DNA of 64,000 bases from Niabella drilacis (GTDB lineage Bacteria; Bacteroidota; Bacteroidia; Chitinophagales; Chitinophagaceae). Under the pieces are notes generated by a model that saw nothing but the letters and a program-made list of their open reading frames with translations, was not told the DNA's origin and did not search any database. The DNA lies in contig NZ_FMZO01000017.1 of assembly GCF_900101395.1 (NCBI RefSeq), positions 48,660 through 112,659 on the forward strand, read 5' to 3'. Position 1 is the first letter of the stretch; every line of letters begins with the position of its first letter. The translations under genes and the position numbers were made by a program. This document shows, one piece after another, positions 8,474-17,096 of the stretch.

Positions 8474-8804
8474 CGAGCTGTTGCACTGCCGCCGGGCAAC
8501 GCCGGCACCCGGTGCCGCTTTCCTGTTGTAAACAAGGCGGCCTTACCGTTTTCTGCTGTAATGCAAGCAATTTTAGGCTTCTTCAATACAGGCGCTGTGT
8601 TAAGAATCGATTTTATCCATCCCCGCGCAACTATATACCTGCCAAACGAAAAATTCCGCTGTGCAAACGGGCCCGGGGTTTGCACAGTTTCCGCAAAAGT
8701 AATGTTATAACTAAAATAATCTCGCAGAAGGCGCGTACTTTTGCAGCCTCAAACAACTCAGGCCCGGCAACCGGACCTCATTCAAAAAAATAAAAAAGCA
8801 TATC
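8474..8804. other. Intergenic region upstream of the glmM-like gene
   Basis: 331 bases without a credible gene. It holds GC-rich inverted motifs just after the sulfatase stop (GCCGGGCAACGCCGGC near 8491-8506, which may help termination) and, near its end, the promoter box of the next gene. Confidence 0.6.
8736..8743 (+). promoter_or_regulatory. -7 box of the glmM-like gene
   Basis: TACTTTTG fits TAnnTTTG and is followed by GCAGCC, a frequent start-site context in Bacteroidota. It lies about 60 bases before the GTG start at 8805. Confidence 0.6.
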
Positions 8805-10193
8805 GTGTCGCTTATAAAAAGTATATCAGGAATCCGCGGAACAATTGGTGGGAAAACCGGCGAAACCCTCTCTCCTGTAGATGTCGTAAAGTTCACTGCG
8901 GCTTACGGATCCATTCTGAAAAAGGCAGCCAACGGGGCAAAAAAGATAACCGTGGTGGTAGGGCGTGATGGACGCATCAGCGGGCCCATGATCAGCAGCC
9001 TGGTTACAGCAACACTCTGCGCATTGGGAATTGATGTGATAGACCTTGGACCCAGCACAACACCTACTGTAGAGATTGCCGTTCCATTGGAAAAAGCAGA
9101 CGGCGGCATTATTTTAACGGCAAGCCATAACCCCAAAGAGTGGAATGCACTTAAACTACTGAACAGGGATGGCGAGTTTATTTCAGCAGAGCTGGGTAAA
9201 GAACTGCTGGATATTGCTGCTGCAGAAAATTTTGATTTTGTATCGGTTGACAAACTGGGTAAAATTGAGCAGAACGACACCTATATGCAAAAGCATATTG
9301 ATGCCATCCTGGCCTACCCACTGGTGCAAAAAGAAGCCATTGCAAAGAAGCATTTTAAAATTGTGGTGGACGCCATTAATTCTACCGGCGCCATTTTTGT
9401 TCCGGCCTTACTGAAAGCATTGGGAGTGGAAAACGTTATTGTTCTGAACAGGGAGGTAACCGGCAACTTCGCCCACAACCCCGAGCCGCTGCCCGATCAT
9501 CTGACGGAGCTGTCGAGCGTGGTGGTTAAGGAAAAGGCAGATCTCGGAATAGCCGTGGACCCCGATGTGGACCGTCTTTGCTTTGTGAACGAAGACGGAA
9601 GCATGTTTGGGGAGGAGTATACCCTGGTAGCTGTCGCAGACTATATCCTCTCCCAACGGAAGGGCAATACGGTAAGCAATATGAGCAGTACCAAGGCACT
9701 GAAGGAAGTTACGGTTAAGCACGGCGGCGCTTATTATCCTTCAGCTGTTGGGGAAGTCAATGTTGTTACAAAAATGAAAGCCGTTCAGGCGGTTACCGGA
9801 GGTGAAGGCAACGGGGGCATTATTGTACCCGATTTTCATTATGGGCGTGATGCGCTGATCGGCATCGCATTATTCCTGAGCCACCTGGCCAATCAGAAAG
9901 GGAGCATCAAATCCCTCCGCGGTATGTATCCTGATTATTTTATCAGCAAAAACAAAATAGAGCTGGATCAAAATACCGACCTTCCGGCCATCTTTGCCCG
10001 GATAAAAGAAAAATACAGCAAGCTGCCCCTGAACGACGAGGACGGTTTGAAGATCGAGTTCGACGAGGATTGGGTGCATTTAAGAATGTCGAATACAGAA
10101 CCCATTATCCGCATTTACTCCGAAAGCGATTTTGAGTTAAAGGCCCGGAATATTGCGCAAAAGCTCATGCAGGATATTAAGGAGAGCATGTAA
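8805..10193 (+). CDS. glmM: Phosphoglucosamine mutase
   Basis: Converts glucosamine-6-phosphate to glucosamine-1-phosphate for UDP-GlcNAc, peptidoglycan and LPS synthesis. The 462 residues carry all four alpha-phosphohexomutase signatures: the phosphoserine loop TASHNPKEWNA (Ser near 106), the Mg-binding DPDVDRL (near 251), the sugar-binding GGEGNGGII (near 332) and the phosphate-binding RMSNTEPIIRIYSES (near 427). The family also contains phosphomannomutases, so specificity rests on resemblance to Bacteroidota GlmM. The start is GTG, fixed by the conserved N-terminus SLIKSISGIRGTIGG and by the promoter box at 8736. Confidence 0.9.
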   Translation: MSLIKSISGIRGTIGGKTGETLSPVDVVKFTAAYGSILKKAANGAKKITVVVGRDGRISGPMISSLVTATLCALGIDVIDLGPSTTPTVEIAVPLEKADGGIILTASHNPKEWNALKLLNRDGEFISAELGKELLDIAAAENFDFVSVDKLGKIEQNDTYMQKHIDAILAYPLVQKEAIAKKHFKIVVDAINSTGAIFVPALLKALGVENVIVLNREVTGNFAHNPEPLPDHLTELSSVVVKEKADLGIAVDPDVDRLCFVNEDGSMFGEEYTLVAVADYILSQRKGNTVSNMSSTKALKEVTVKHGGAYYPSAVGEVNVVTKMKAVQAVTGGEGNGGIIVPDFHYGRDALIGIALFLSHLANQKGSIKSLRGMYPDYFISKNKIELDQNTDLPAIFARIKEKYSKLPLNDEDGLKIEFDEDWVHLRMSNTEPIIRIYSESDFELKARNIAQKLMQDIKESM

Positions 10194-10512
10194 CAGAAAC
10201 AGACTTTAGACGACAGACCTTAGACAATAGACTTTGGATAAGAGATGCTAAAGGAAGTTTCTGCGTTTGCTTCGGGTTGAAGGTAGTGGAACCTTGTTGC
10301 ATGTGGTTGAATATCGTTTAAGACGCTTTGATAGCGGAAGACGCCTATGTTTGTTTAAAGTTTCAGGTTCAACGTTTAGATCCGTGTGCGTGACTCAATG
10401 TTCTATTGAAAGCTGATAACTAAAGACTGCCTGCTGACCGCTCCTCCTATATTTGTTTGACGTTCCGGGCTGAGTTATCCGTGAATGATCGACTATGAAC
10501 CATGCTCCCCGT

Positions 10513-10690
10513 CAGGGCAAACGCATCTAATTTCAGCATTGTTCAGCTCCGGAGGAGCAGCGTGTTTATGGTAATCTGCTGTTTTATCAACCCGGCTCCT
10601 TTAATATCCTGCTATAAACACGAGGCACTTACAGTGCCTGAAAATGCTCCCGGTGTGCTCTTTTCACCCAATTTAGATGCGTTTGCCCTG
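10513..10690. repeat. MITE-like element, family A copy 2 (short form)
   Basis: 178 bases with ends CAGGGCAAACGCATCTAA and TTAGATGCGTTTGCCCTG. It lacks the inner palindrome seen in copies 1 and 3 and also the nested element of copy 3: here CGGCTCCTTTAATATCC runs through, showing the state before the 161-bp insertion. The flanks are TGCTCCCCGT and TGCTCCCCTG, matching at 8 of 10 positions, consistent with an aged 10-bp target duplication. Confidence 0.82.
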
Positions 10691-10732
10691 TGCTCCCCTG
10701 TAGTCTACAAAATCAATATGCCATAGCTTTCG

Positions 10733-10740
10733 TAACTTTG
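10733..10740 (+). promoter_or_regulatory. -7 box of the cysteine desulfurase gene
   Basis: TAACTTTG followed by CAG matches the Bacteroidota consensus. The leader to the ATG at 10828 would be about 80 bases. Confidence 0.6.
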
Positions 10741-10827
10741 CAGACCGTTTTTTGTTCCAATCCCGTCCCGGATGATCGGGATTCAGGATCGGGAAAGAGC
10801 ACCGGGTAAAAAGGAAGGAATATTTCA

Positions 10828-11955
10828 ATGGAAAAGATCTACTTAGACAACGCCGCAACCACTTGCCTTGATAAGGAAGTACTGGATGCGATGCTCCCCT
10901 ATATGACCACCTATTTTGGAAACCCCTCGTCGGTTTATTCTTACGGACGGGAGACCCGTCTCGCTGTAGAAACAGCGCGTAAGACAGTAGCCCGGCACCT
11001 GAACGTAAAGCCCGGCGAGATCTTCTTTACCTCCGGGGGAACCGAAAGTAACAATACGGCCATCAGCGCCGCGATCCGCGACCTGGGCTGTACACATATC
11101 ATCACGGCAGCTATCGAACACCACGCAGTACTGCATACAGTAGAACATTATTGCGATGGGAATACTGTCAGCCACAGCCTGGTAAAGCTGCTGCCGGATG
11201 GACATATTGACCTTAAGGACCTGGAGCAGCAGCTCGCATCACAGGAACGCAAATGCCTGGTAACCCTGATGCATGCCAATAACGAGATCGGGAACCTGCT
11301 GGCTATTAACGCAGTGAGTGCATTGTGCCGGAAATACGGAGCTGTTTTTCACTCAGACTGCGTACAAACCGTTGGTCACTACCCGATCGACCTGCAGCGT
11401 ATCGATGTTGATTTCATTTCTGCCTCGGGCCATAAATTTCACGGGCCCAAGGGCTCCGGTATCCTCTATGTGAACGGCAACCTGCAAATAAAGCCTTTTA
11501 TAATTGGCGGCGGGCAGGAGCGCAATATGCGTGCGGGCACCGAAAACGTATACGGCATCGTGGGCTTTGCAAAAGCACTGGACCTTGCTATGAGCCACTA
11601 TGAAAAAGATGCGGCCAATATTAAAGAGCTAAAACAATATATGGCCACAGAACTGCAAAAAAGGATCCCTTCCGTTACCTTCAATGGCGATGCGTTTGGC
11701 AGTTGCCTGTATACGGTCCTCAGTGTTTCCTTCCCCCAAACCGAACGCTCCGAAATGCTGCTGTTCAACCTGGATATCCACAACATTTGCGTTTCCGGAG
11801 GCAGTGCCTGCAGCAGTGGCGCCAGCCAGGGCTCTCATGTTATTGCGGCTTTAAATACGCCCTCTGATCTTGTTCCGGTACGTTTCTCCTTCAGCAGGTA
11901 TAATACAACAGAAGAGATCGACCACACCATTGACACCCTGGCAGCGTTAATATGA
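10828..11955 (+). CDS. Cysteine desulfurase, NifS/IscS type
   Basis: A PLP enzyme that takes sulfur from cysteine for Fe-S clusters, tRNA thiolation or thiamine. The 375 residues include the N-terminal IYLDNAATT block, LMHANNEIGN near 150, the PLP-lysine motif SASGHKFHGPKG near 200 and the active-site cysteine loop GGSACSSGASQGS near 325, with Ser-Gly around the Cys as in class I enzymes. No iscU or sufU neighbour is present, so its dedicated pathway is open. GAAGGAA upstream of the ATG could act as a weak ribosome binding site; the promoter box lies at 10733. Confidence 0.93.
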   Translation: MEKIYLDNAATTCLDKEVLDAMLPYMTTYFGNPSSVYSYGRETRLAVETARKTVARHLNVKPGEIFFTSGGTESNNTAISAAIRDLGCTHIITAAIEHHAVLHTVEHYCDGNTVSHSLVKLLPDGHIDLKDLEQQLASQERKCLVTLMHANNEIGNLLAINAVSALCRKYGAVFHSDCVQTVGHYPIDLQRIDVDFISASGHKFHGPKGSGILYVNGNLQIKPFIIGGGQERNMRAGTENVYGIVGFAKALDLAMSHYEKDAANIKELKQYMATELQKRIPSVTFNGDAFGSCLYTVLSVSFPQTERSEMLLFNLDIHNICVSGGSACSSGASQGSHVIAALNTPSDLVPVRFSFSRYNTTEEIDHTIDTLAALI

Positions 11956-12860
11956 TCGGAAGGACAGAGCAGCCAGTTGTCCCCCCCCAAAGTTCAGGAC
12001 AGTTATCAGCAATCAGTCTTCAGCTTTCAGCCTCCGACACTTTGCATGCGCGTCAAGATAAAAAACAGGTCTATTCCCATAAAATACAGCACGAATAAGC
12101 CTTTGAAGGCCCAAAAAGATCGGATCTTTTGGTAGTAGGCAGACGCAGCAACTGATTGCAACAGGAACTTGCAGTAGTCGCAACGCGACGGGGATCATTG
12201 GGGGAGGTTTATATTACCGGTGCGCCGCACTTCCATTCTATCTTATGTTCGTTGCAAATAAGCGCAACGCTGCGCCGCAACTTTTACTTTTGACCACTAA
12301 ATTCGTAAAATCAACCTGACACACATGCGATGTTTCAGGACTGAAACAAACATTGGAGCCATCAGTTTTCAGTTTTCAGCGTCCATTAAACAATATTCAA
12401 CCGCATTCAACAATGTTCCACCACGTTAAACCAGGAACCTACCTTTAATCTTTGAGGGGGCCCCACACGGATGTGACGTGAAACTTGAAACCTTATCCCG
12501 ATGGCAATCGGGGAAACAAACACAGGATTCTTTAGTTTTCAACGCCCTTTAAACAGCATTCAACCATATTCAACAGGAAGCCCGCCTGTGAACATTGAAT
12601 TCCTCCTAAGCATTCGGGGCTCGGAAGAATTTCGGTTTTGTCTGACCCTCATTTTCATATTGCACACCGGTTTCTTGACCAATGTTGCCCAACCTGGTTT
12701 AGGACGGTTTAACATTGCGTTTCTTTTATCATTCTCACTCCCGAACGATCGGGATCCACATTTCCACTCCCGTCCCGAAGCTTCGCATGCCCGTCAAGCT
12801 AAGCAACGAACCCCAAATGGGGTTATGCCTGTATAGCCGGTGGTGTAACCGCGGGTTGCA

Positions 12861-12881
12861 TTGAACCCCGTCGGGGTTCAA
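12861..12881. repeat. Small perfect hairpin
   Basis: TTGAACCCC, loop GTC, GGGGTTCAA. A 9-bp perfect stem in the gene-poor stretch, of the small palindrome type common in intergenic Bacteroidota DNA. Function unknown. Confidence 0.6.
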
Positions 12882-12976
12882 CCAGGATCTTGATCATGAA
12901 GGTGTATCAAAAGGTTTTTGAAGGCGCTGAGAATCGCGTATTTGACTTCACGCTCCATCACCTTACCGAATAAAAA

Positions 12977-13006
12977 GAGGCTGTCTCGGACTTTTGAGAC
13001 AGCCTC
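12977..13006. repeat. 11-bp perfect inverted repeat, orphan hairpin
   Basis: GAGGCTGTCTC, an 8-base loop, then GAGACAGCCTC. It resembles a terminator stem or an insertion-sequence end, but no gene ends nearby and there is no proper T-run on either side. Confidence 0.55.
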
Positions 13007-13197
13007 ATCAAATAAAACCCCTTGCGGGGCTATCATGGTAGCGGCCCCGGGAAAAGCTTCGGTTTGACGGTAAGTTATATATAGAACCTGTACCAATCCT
13101 GATCCATTGTTACCTGCAATCACCTACTGGCCAAAATTAACCTGACACATATGCGAAGCTTCGGGATCGGGATTCATATTTCCAAAGCATCATAACT

Positions 13198-13231
13198 AAA
13201 AAAGCTGCCTCTATACAGAGACAGCTTTTTT
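13198..13231. terminator. Intrinsic terminator of the collagen-like gene
   Basis: The stem AAAAAAGCTGCCTCT pairs with AGAGACAGCTTTTTT around a 4-base loop with a single mismatch. Read leftward it lies about 60 bases after the stop at 13288 and ends in a T-run. The A-run and T-run are symmetric, so it could work in both directions. Confidence 0.8.
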
Positions 13232-13287
13232 AGTTTAAATCTTATTCTTTATCCAACAATCCGGAGATTGCTGTTTAAAATATGATC

Positions 13288-15585
13288 TTATTTACCGTAA
13301 GACTCAGCGAACCGAGACAGCGCAGCAACGTTATCCACGTTAACGCCTTTAGCAGCAGCAGCCTTTACGATATCTCCAGGAACAACATATACCTGAACCT
13401 GGATCAGCGGTTTGCCTTCAAACCATTTTGCTGATTTACCATTTTTAATACGGATTTCAGGTAACACGTTCCAATTCTGGAAGTCGTTGTGCACACCTAT
13501 ACCGCCAGGACCAGAGTATGATGCATTAACAGGTACTCCGTTAATCCAACCAAACAGGTTATTTTTGTTTGCCCTGTAATAGTTATTGGCAGGTACACCA
13601 TCTTTCCAGTAAGGAATGCTGTTATTACCCACACCCAGCATAGCATTGAAGTAGTTGTACTCGCCGGTGTAATAGTTACCACCGATCCAGCTATCATCAA
13701 CAGGGTTGATGGAGTTGTTGGGGTTCACCAGGGTAATAGGACCAAAAGGAACTTTAGTAGCTGTATCGTTCCAGTTTGTACCGGTTCTAATGCTCCAGTT
13801 TACTCTGAACACACCGCTTCTCGCGATCGGGCTCTTACCATCGAAAAGGTTGTTGCCTACCACTTCCAAGCTCTGGTCTGCATCAATCCAGTACTTATGA
13901 GTATATTCACCAAAGGATTTAGCAGTACGGTTCGCAAAAGTGAACGGACCATTTACTGCATATCCCCACAGGTATCCCTGGTTGAATACATCAAAGCCCT
14001 GAACACCACCACCCGGTGCGCTCGTTCCATGCAGCGGATCTGTTAAACCGAATGCAGGCCATGTTTGTGTAGTCATCACTTCACCAGGGCCGTATTTAAC
14101 ACCACCGATGGTATAGCTGTACAGGTAAGGAGTAGCCTCGTACCAACCAGCCTGGGCTCCGTTCGGATAAGTATCATGATGTGCATCTGCATTGTTACCA
14201 TTATCATCCCCAAATTTATTAGCGGTAGCAAAGATTGTTGCACCCGTCATCGGGTTCACGTAACGGTATTTCAGGAACACTTTACCATCCTGCTTGTATT
14301 TTTCCAGCTTGGTTTTTAAACCATCGATTTCATTCAGGTTCAGGTTGGTTTCAGCAGAATACTGTGCATGATACTTACCATCAACGTTGGCTGCATCATC
14401 GCTCAAATCATTAACCTGAACGTTTTTAATCCGCCAGAAGTTAATACGATCGCCATCATTAACCTTGCTCAGATCTGTGTTATGGATCGTTGGAGTTGCC
14501 TGGGCGCTGGAATATGCAAACGCAGCATAAGTCCAGTATTTGAAACCTTCGCCTGCTTCAGATTTCATACGATCGATATCTACCTGGCTCAGGGTAAACT
14601 CCTGGGTGGCAGAAGTCTGCGTATTGTCATAGTTGGTATAACCGGAGAAGTTCTGGGTATAACGGAACTTCATACCCACCTGGGCCCAACCCGGGAAAGG
14701 ACGAATGATCAGCGGCTGTCCCAATTCGGTTGTGCTCCATCCAAAATCACCTGCATTTTGGGGAACCCTGTTAAAGATACCGGAACCTGGATTGGTTTCA
14801 AAGATCATCTCACGGTTATATCCCCAACCATTGTATTTAGAAATACGGTTGCGGTCATCCGCGTTAAAATAGAATTCGCTGGCGCTGATCTCTGCCTTAT
14901 CGAAAGCAAATGAATGATCTTGCGCATTTTTCCTGTAAACCTGTTTTACATTTTCCAGGCCTCTTGTCAGGTAGAAAGTTTTAGCAGCGTAAGCAGAACC
15001 GATCGGGAAGATATTGGTTCCCCAGGTATTGTCCACAGCCTTCGGACCATAGAAAGTCGAAGTCTCTGTATCAAAATAGTAATCCCCTGCGGCACCGGTT
15101 CCGGCATTAGGAGCACCTGCACCTGTTAAGAACTGTGTTCCAGGATCACCTTTATCACCTTTGTCGCCTTTAGGACCAGCGGCACCGGGAGCACCAGTGG
15201 CTCCAGTAGCACCGGGAGCACCGGTATCACCTTTGTCGCCTTTATCACCTTTATCACCTTTGGCACCGGTTTGGCCAGCTGCACCGGCCATTACTGTACC
15301 GGTTCCCCAGCCATTGGTGGCATCTTTAGGACCATAAAGTGTTTTGGTGGATTTTGCAAAATAGAAATCGCCAACAGCGCCATCGCCAGCTGCTGGAGCG
15401 TTGTCCCCGGCCCACATTTTGGTGCCATCTTTACCTGCAACACCTTGAGCGCCTGCAGCGCCCTGAGCACCCTGGTCCCCTTTGTCGCCTTTGGGGCCCG
15501 CAGCGCCGGTGTCACCTTTCTTACAGGCATCCAAACCTGTAATCAGGGAGGCTAGAACTAGGACGGATAAGAATGTACGTCTCAT
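13288..15585 (-). CDS. Collagen-like repeat lipoprotein
   Basis: A 765-residue putative surface lipoprotein. The signal peptide ends in LITGLDAC (lipobox, Cys21), followed by KKGDTGAAGPKGDKGDQG-type Gly-X-Y repeats (about 22-55). A spacer of about 40 residues follows (MWAGDNAPAAGDGAVGDFYF...LYGPK...GWG), then a second Gly-X-Y block (about 100-150) and a second version of the same spacer (FLTGAGAPNAGTGAAGDYYF...FYGPK...TWG). The remaining 550 residues are a Tyr/Asn/Trp-rich globular region I do not recognise. Such proteins probably form trimeric stalks; adhesion or matrix roles are inferred. A LytTR regulator gene lies 170 bases upstream on the same strand and may control it. A terminator follows at 13198. 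Confidence 0.85.
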   Translation of the reverse strand: MRRTFLSVLVLASLITGLDACKKGDTGAAGPKGDKGDQGAQGAAGAQGVAGKDGTKMWAGDNAPAAGDGAVGDFYFAKSTKTLYGPKDATNGWGTGTVMAGAAGQTGAKGDKGDKGDKGDTGAPGATGATGAPGAAGPKGDKGDKGDPGTQFLTGAGAPNAGTGAAGDYYFDTETSTFYGPKAVDNTWGTNIFPIGSAYAAKTFYLTRGLENVKQVYRKNAQDHSFAFDKAEISASEFYFNADDRNRISKYNGWGYNREMIFETNPGSGIFNRVPQNAGDFGWSTTELGQPLIIRPFPGWAQVGMKFRYTQNFSGYTNYDNTQTSATQEFTLSQVDIDRMKSEAGEGFKYWTYAAFAYSSAQATPTIHNTDLSKVNDGDRINFWRIKNVQVNDLSDDAANVDGKYHAQYSAETNLNLNEIDGLKTKLEKYKQDGKVFLKYRYVNPMTGATIFATANKFGDDNGNNADAHHDTYPNGAQAGWYEATPYLYSYTIGGVKYGPGEVMTTQTWPAFGLTDPLHGTSAPGGGVQGFDVFNQGYLWGYAVNGPFTFANRTAKSFGEYTHKYWIDADQSLEVVGNNLFDGKSPIARSGVFRVNWSIRTGTNWNDTATKVPFGPITLVNPNNSINPVDDSWIGGNYYTGEYNYFNAMLGVGNNSIPYWKDGVPANNYYRANKNNLFGWINGVPVNASYSGPGGIGVHNDFQNWNVLPEIRIKNGKSAKWFEGKPLIQVQVYVVPGDIVKAAAAKGVNVDNVAALSRFAESYGK

Positions 15586-15757
15586 AAAAGTTTAATTTAA
15601 TTTTATTTACTAGTTAATGATTAAATAATGCCTACTCTAAAAACTGCTTTTCGGCTTACGCAGGGTTGATTTTTTTATTATCCCACAAGAATACGATGTT
15701 CTGTTTTCACATTCACCAACAAAGGACATAAAGTGATTTTTGAAGGACGAAACGATA

Positions 15758-16531
15758 TTAAAAAACAATACGTCCTTCGTTTTTGCGGTTATTGGAGACA
15801 ATTTTATACAAACGGGTCATGCCAATTTTGCTAAGCGATTTGTTAATTTCATTGCCGTTGCTCAATTTTAACTTACACTCTTTATTAAAAACATCACTAT
15901 CAAGATATACGATCTTTGAAATGTTAATAATGGTGCTTTTATCGATCCTTACCAGCTCCTTCAGGTGGATCCGCTGGTCGATAAAAGTGATGTTCTCATT
16001 CACTGTTTTCTGGGTCCCGTCCTTGAATGTAATTTCGCAGATGTTCCGGTTGGATTCTACAAAAAGGATATCCCGCTGATTCACATACAGCAGGGAACGA
16101 TTGGCCTTCAGGGTTATAAAATGATCCTCAATAATGTCCTTGGCGTCTTCATGCAACAAACCGATCACCCGGCCCATGGACTTGCGGAGATCATTGGAAT
16201 TGATCGGCTTCATGATCAGGGAGGTTACGCCTATATCAATAATATTCTGAAGCTGACTTAGCTGGTTGGGGGATGCCGTAACCATGATCTTAACCCTCAA
16301 TATCTTTTGATTGATCAGGTTTTCAATAATCTCAAATTCCCTGTTCTTCAAAAGTTTAAGGTCGAAGATAAGAATGTCAGGGCGGTGCATAAAGATAGCA
16401 CCGATGGCTTGTTCCATAGAGGAGCAATATTCCAGGAATTGCAATTGGCTATCGGTTACGCTTTCTATTTTAAATTTCAGCAAATTCCATGAAACCCTAT
16501 CCTCTTCAACAATCTGAATTTTAAAACTCAT
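15758..16531 (-). CDS. LytTR-family response regulator (orphan)
   Basis: 257 residues: an N-terminal receiver domain (acidic EED at 9-11, phospho-acceptor Asp57 in LIFDLKLL, conserved Lys in MKPIN near 108) and a C-terminal LytTR DNA-binding domain (about 140-250, FITLKANRSLLYVNQRDILFVESN). LytTR proteins bind direct repeats and activate transcription after phosphorylation by LytS-type kinases. No kinase gene is adjacent; the candidates are those at 36.9-39.1 kb or elsewhere. It is followed after about 170 bases by the collagen-like lipoprotein gene, a plausible target. Confidence 0.87.
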   Translation of the reverse strand: MSFKIQIVEEDRVSWNLLKFKIESVTDSQLQFLEYCSSMEQAIGAIFMHRPDILIFDLKLLKNREFEIIENLINQKILRVKIMVTASPNQLSQLQNIIDIGVTSLIMKPINSNDLRKSMGRVIGLLHEDAKDIIEDHFITLKANRSLLYVNQRDILFVESNRNICEITFKDGTQKTVNENITFIDQRIHLKELVRIDKSTIINISKIVYLDSDVFNKECKLKLSNGNEINKSLSKIGMTRLYKIVSNNRKNEGRIVF

Positions 16532-17096
16532 AGATAATTACAGCTTGTTTAAATGATTGTTTTTCGCAGTTATGTTTTACAAACGTCAATAATCCCAGAA
16601 CCATTACCCATAACAGAAAAAAACATATTGGTAGCTGCAATATATATTAACTTTTAAAAAAATATTAACTTTTTCCCATAATTTTTTTTTGACAAGCAAC
16701 CCTCATAATATATATTACGTTGATAATCAATATATTTGATTGATTATAATTCAATGTTACTTCTTTTGCACATAGACGCTCCCTGTATTGCTCACCGTTC
16801 CGGATATCCGGAACCAGGGATCTTCACGGGATCCTGTACGTATCTCAAAGATCGGCACCAATGATACCTTTAAGAAAATACATTGAATAATCATTGGTGC
16901 ATTCCGTTTGCCGGCAGAAACCCGGCATTGTAATAATCCGGAAAGATCCTTCCCGTATCAGGGACGAGGCCATCAGCAGTCACATTTCAGCGATCAGCAA
17001 TCAGATTCAGCTACGCAGTGTCCCGGTTTTCAACCACACCCAACCCGCCGGTGCAACCAGAAAACAGGGCCTGACTTGAAACGTCAAACCCGGCGC
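16532..17096. other. Intergenic region, AT-rich left half
   Basis: 565 bases between the LytTR gene and the end of the ABC transporter gene. 16600-16760 is strongly AT-rich (repeated ATATATTA and AATATAT phrases) and probably holds the LytTR promoter. A TTCTTTTGCACA motif near 16760 resembles a rightward promoter but nothing follows it. No credible gene; the open frames across 16894-17252 lack family features. Confidence 0.6.

Larger units (their letters stand above)
10194..10827. other. Intergenic region with a family A element
   Basis: 634 bases. The first 300 are spacer with repeated short phrases such as AGACTTTAGACGACAGACCTT. A compact family A element occupies 10513-10690. The last 90 bases hold the promoter and leader of the cysteine desulfurase gene. 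The short open frames across the element are not genes. Confidence 0.7.
11956..13287. other. Gene-poor stretch with hairpins and degenerate repeats
   Basis: About 1.3 kb with no recognisable gene. It contains repeated phrases (AACCTGACACACATGCGATG near 12314 and AACCTGACACATATGCGAAG near 13139), several copies of GTTCCA/CATTCAAC-type text, hairpins at 12861 and 12977, and the terminator at 13198. An isolated TACTTTTG near 12287 has no gene behind it. The open frames at 12501-12836 (+) and 12878-13123 (-) show no family motif, and codon usage looks random. It may be decayed mobile DNA. Confidence 0.55.

Noticed and set aside
12501..12836. 111-residue frame in the gene-poor stretch
   Set aside because: No recognisable motif, biased toward Phe/Pro/Ser as expected of translated spacer, and no promoter or ribosome site.
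12977..13006. Terminator call for the perfect 11-bp stem
   Set aside because: No gene ends upstream on either strand and there is no clear T-run, so it is listed only as an inverted repeat.
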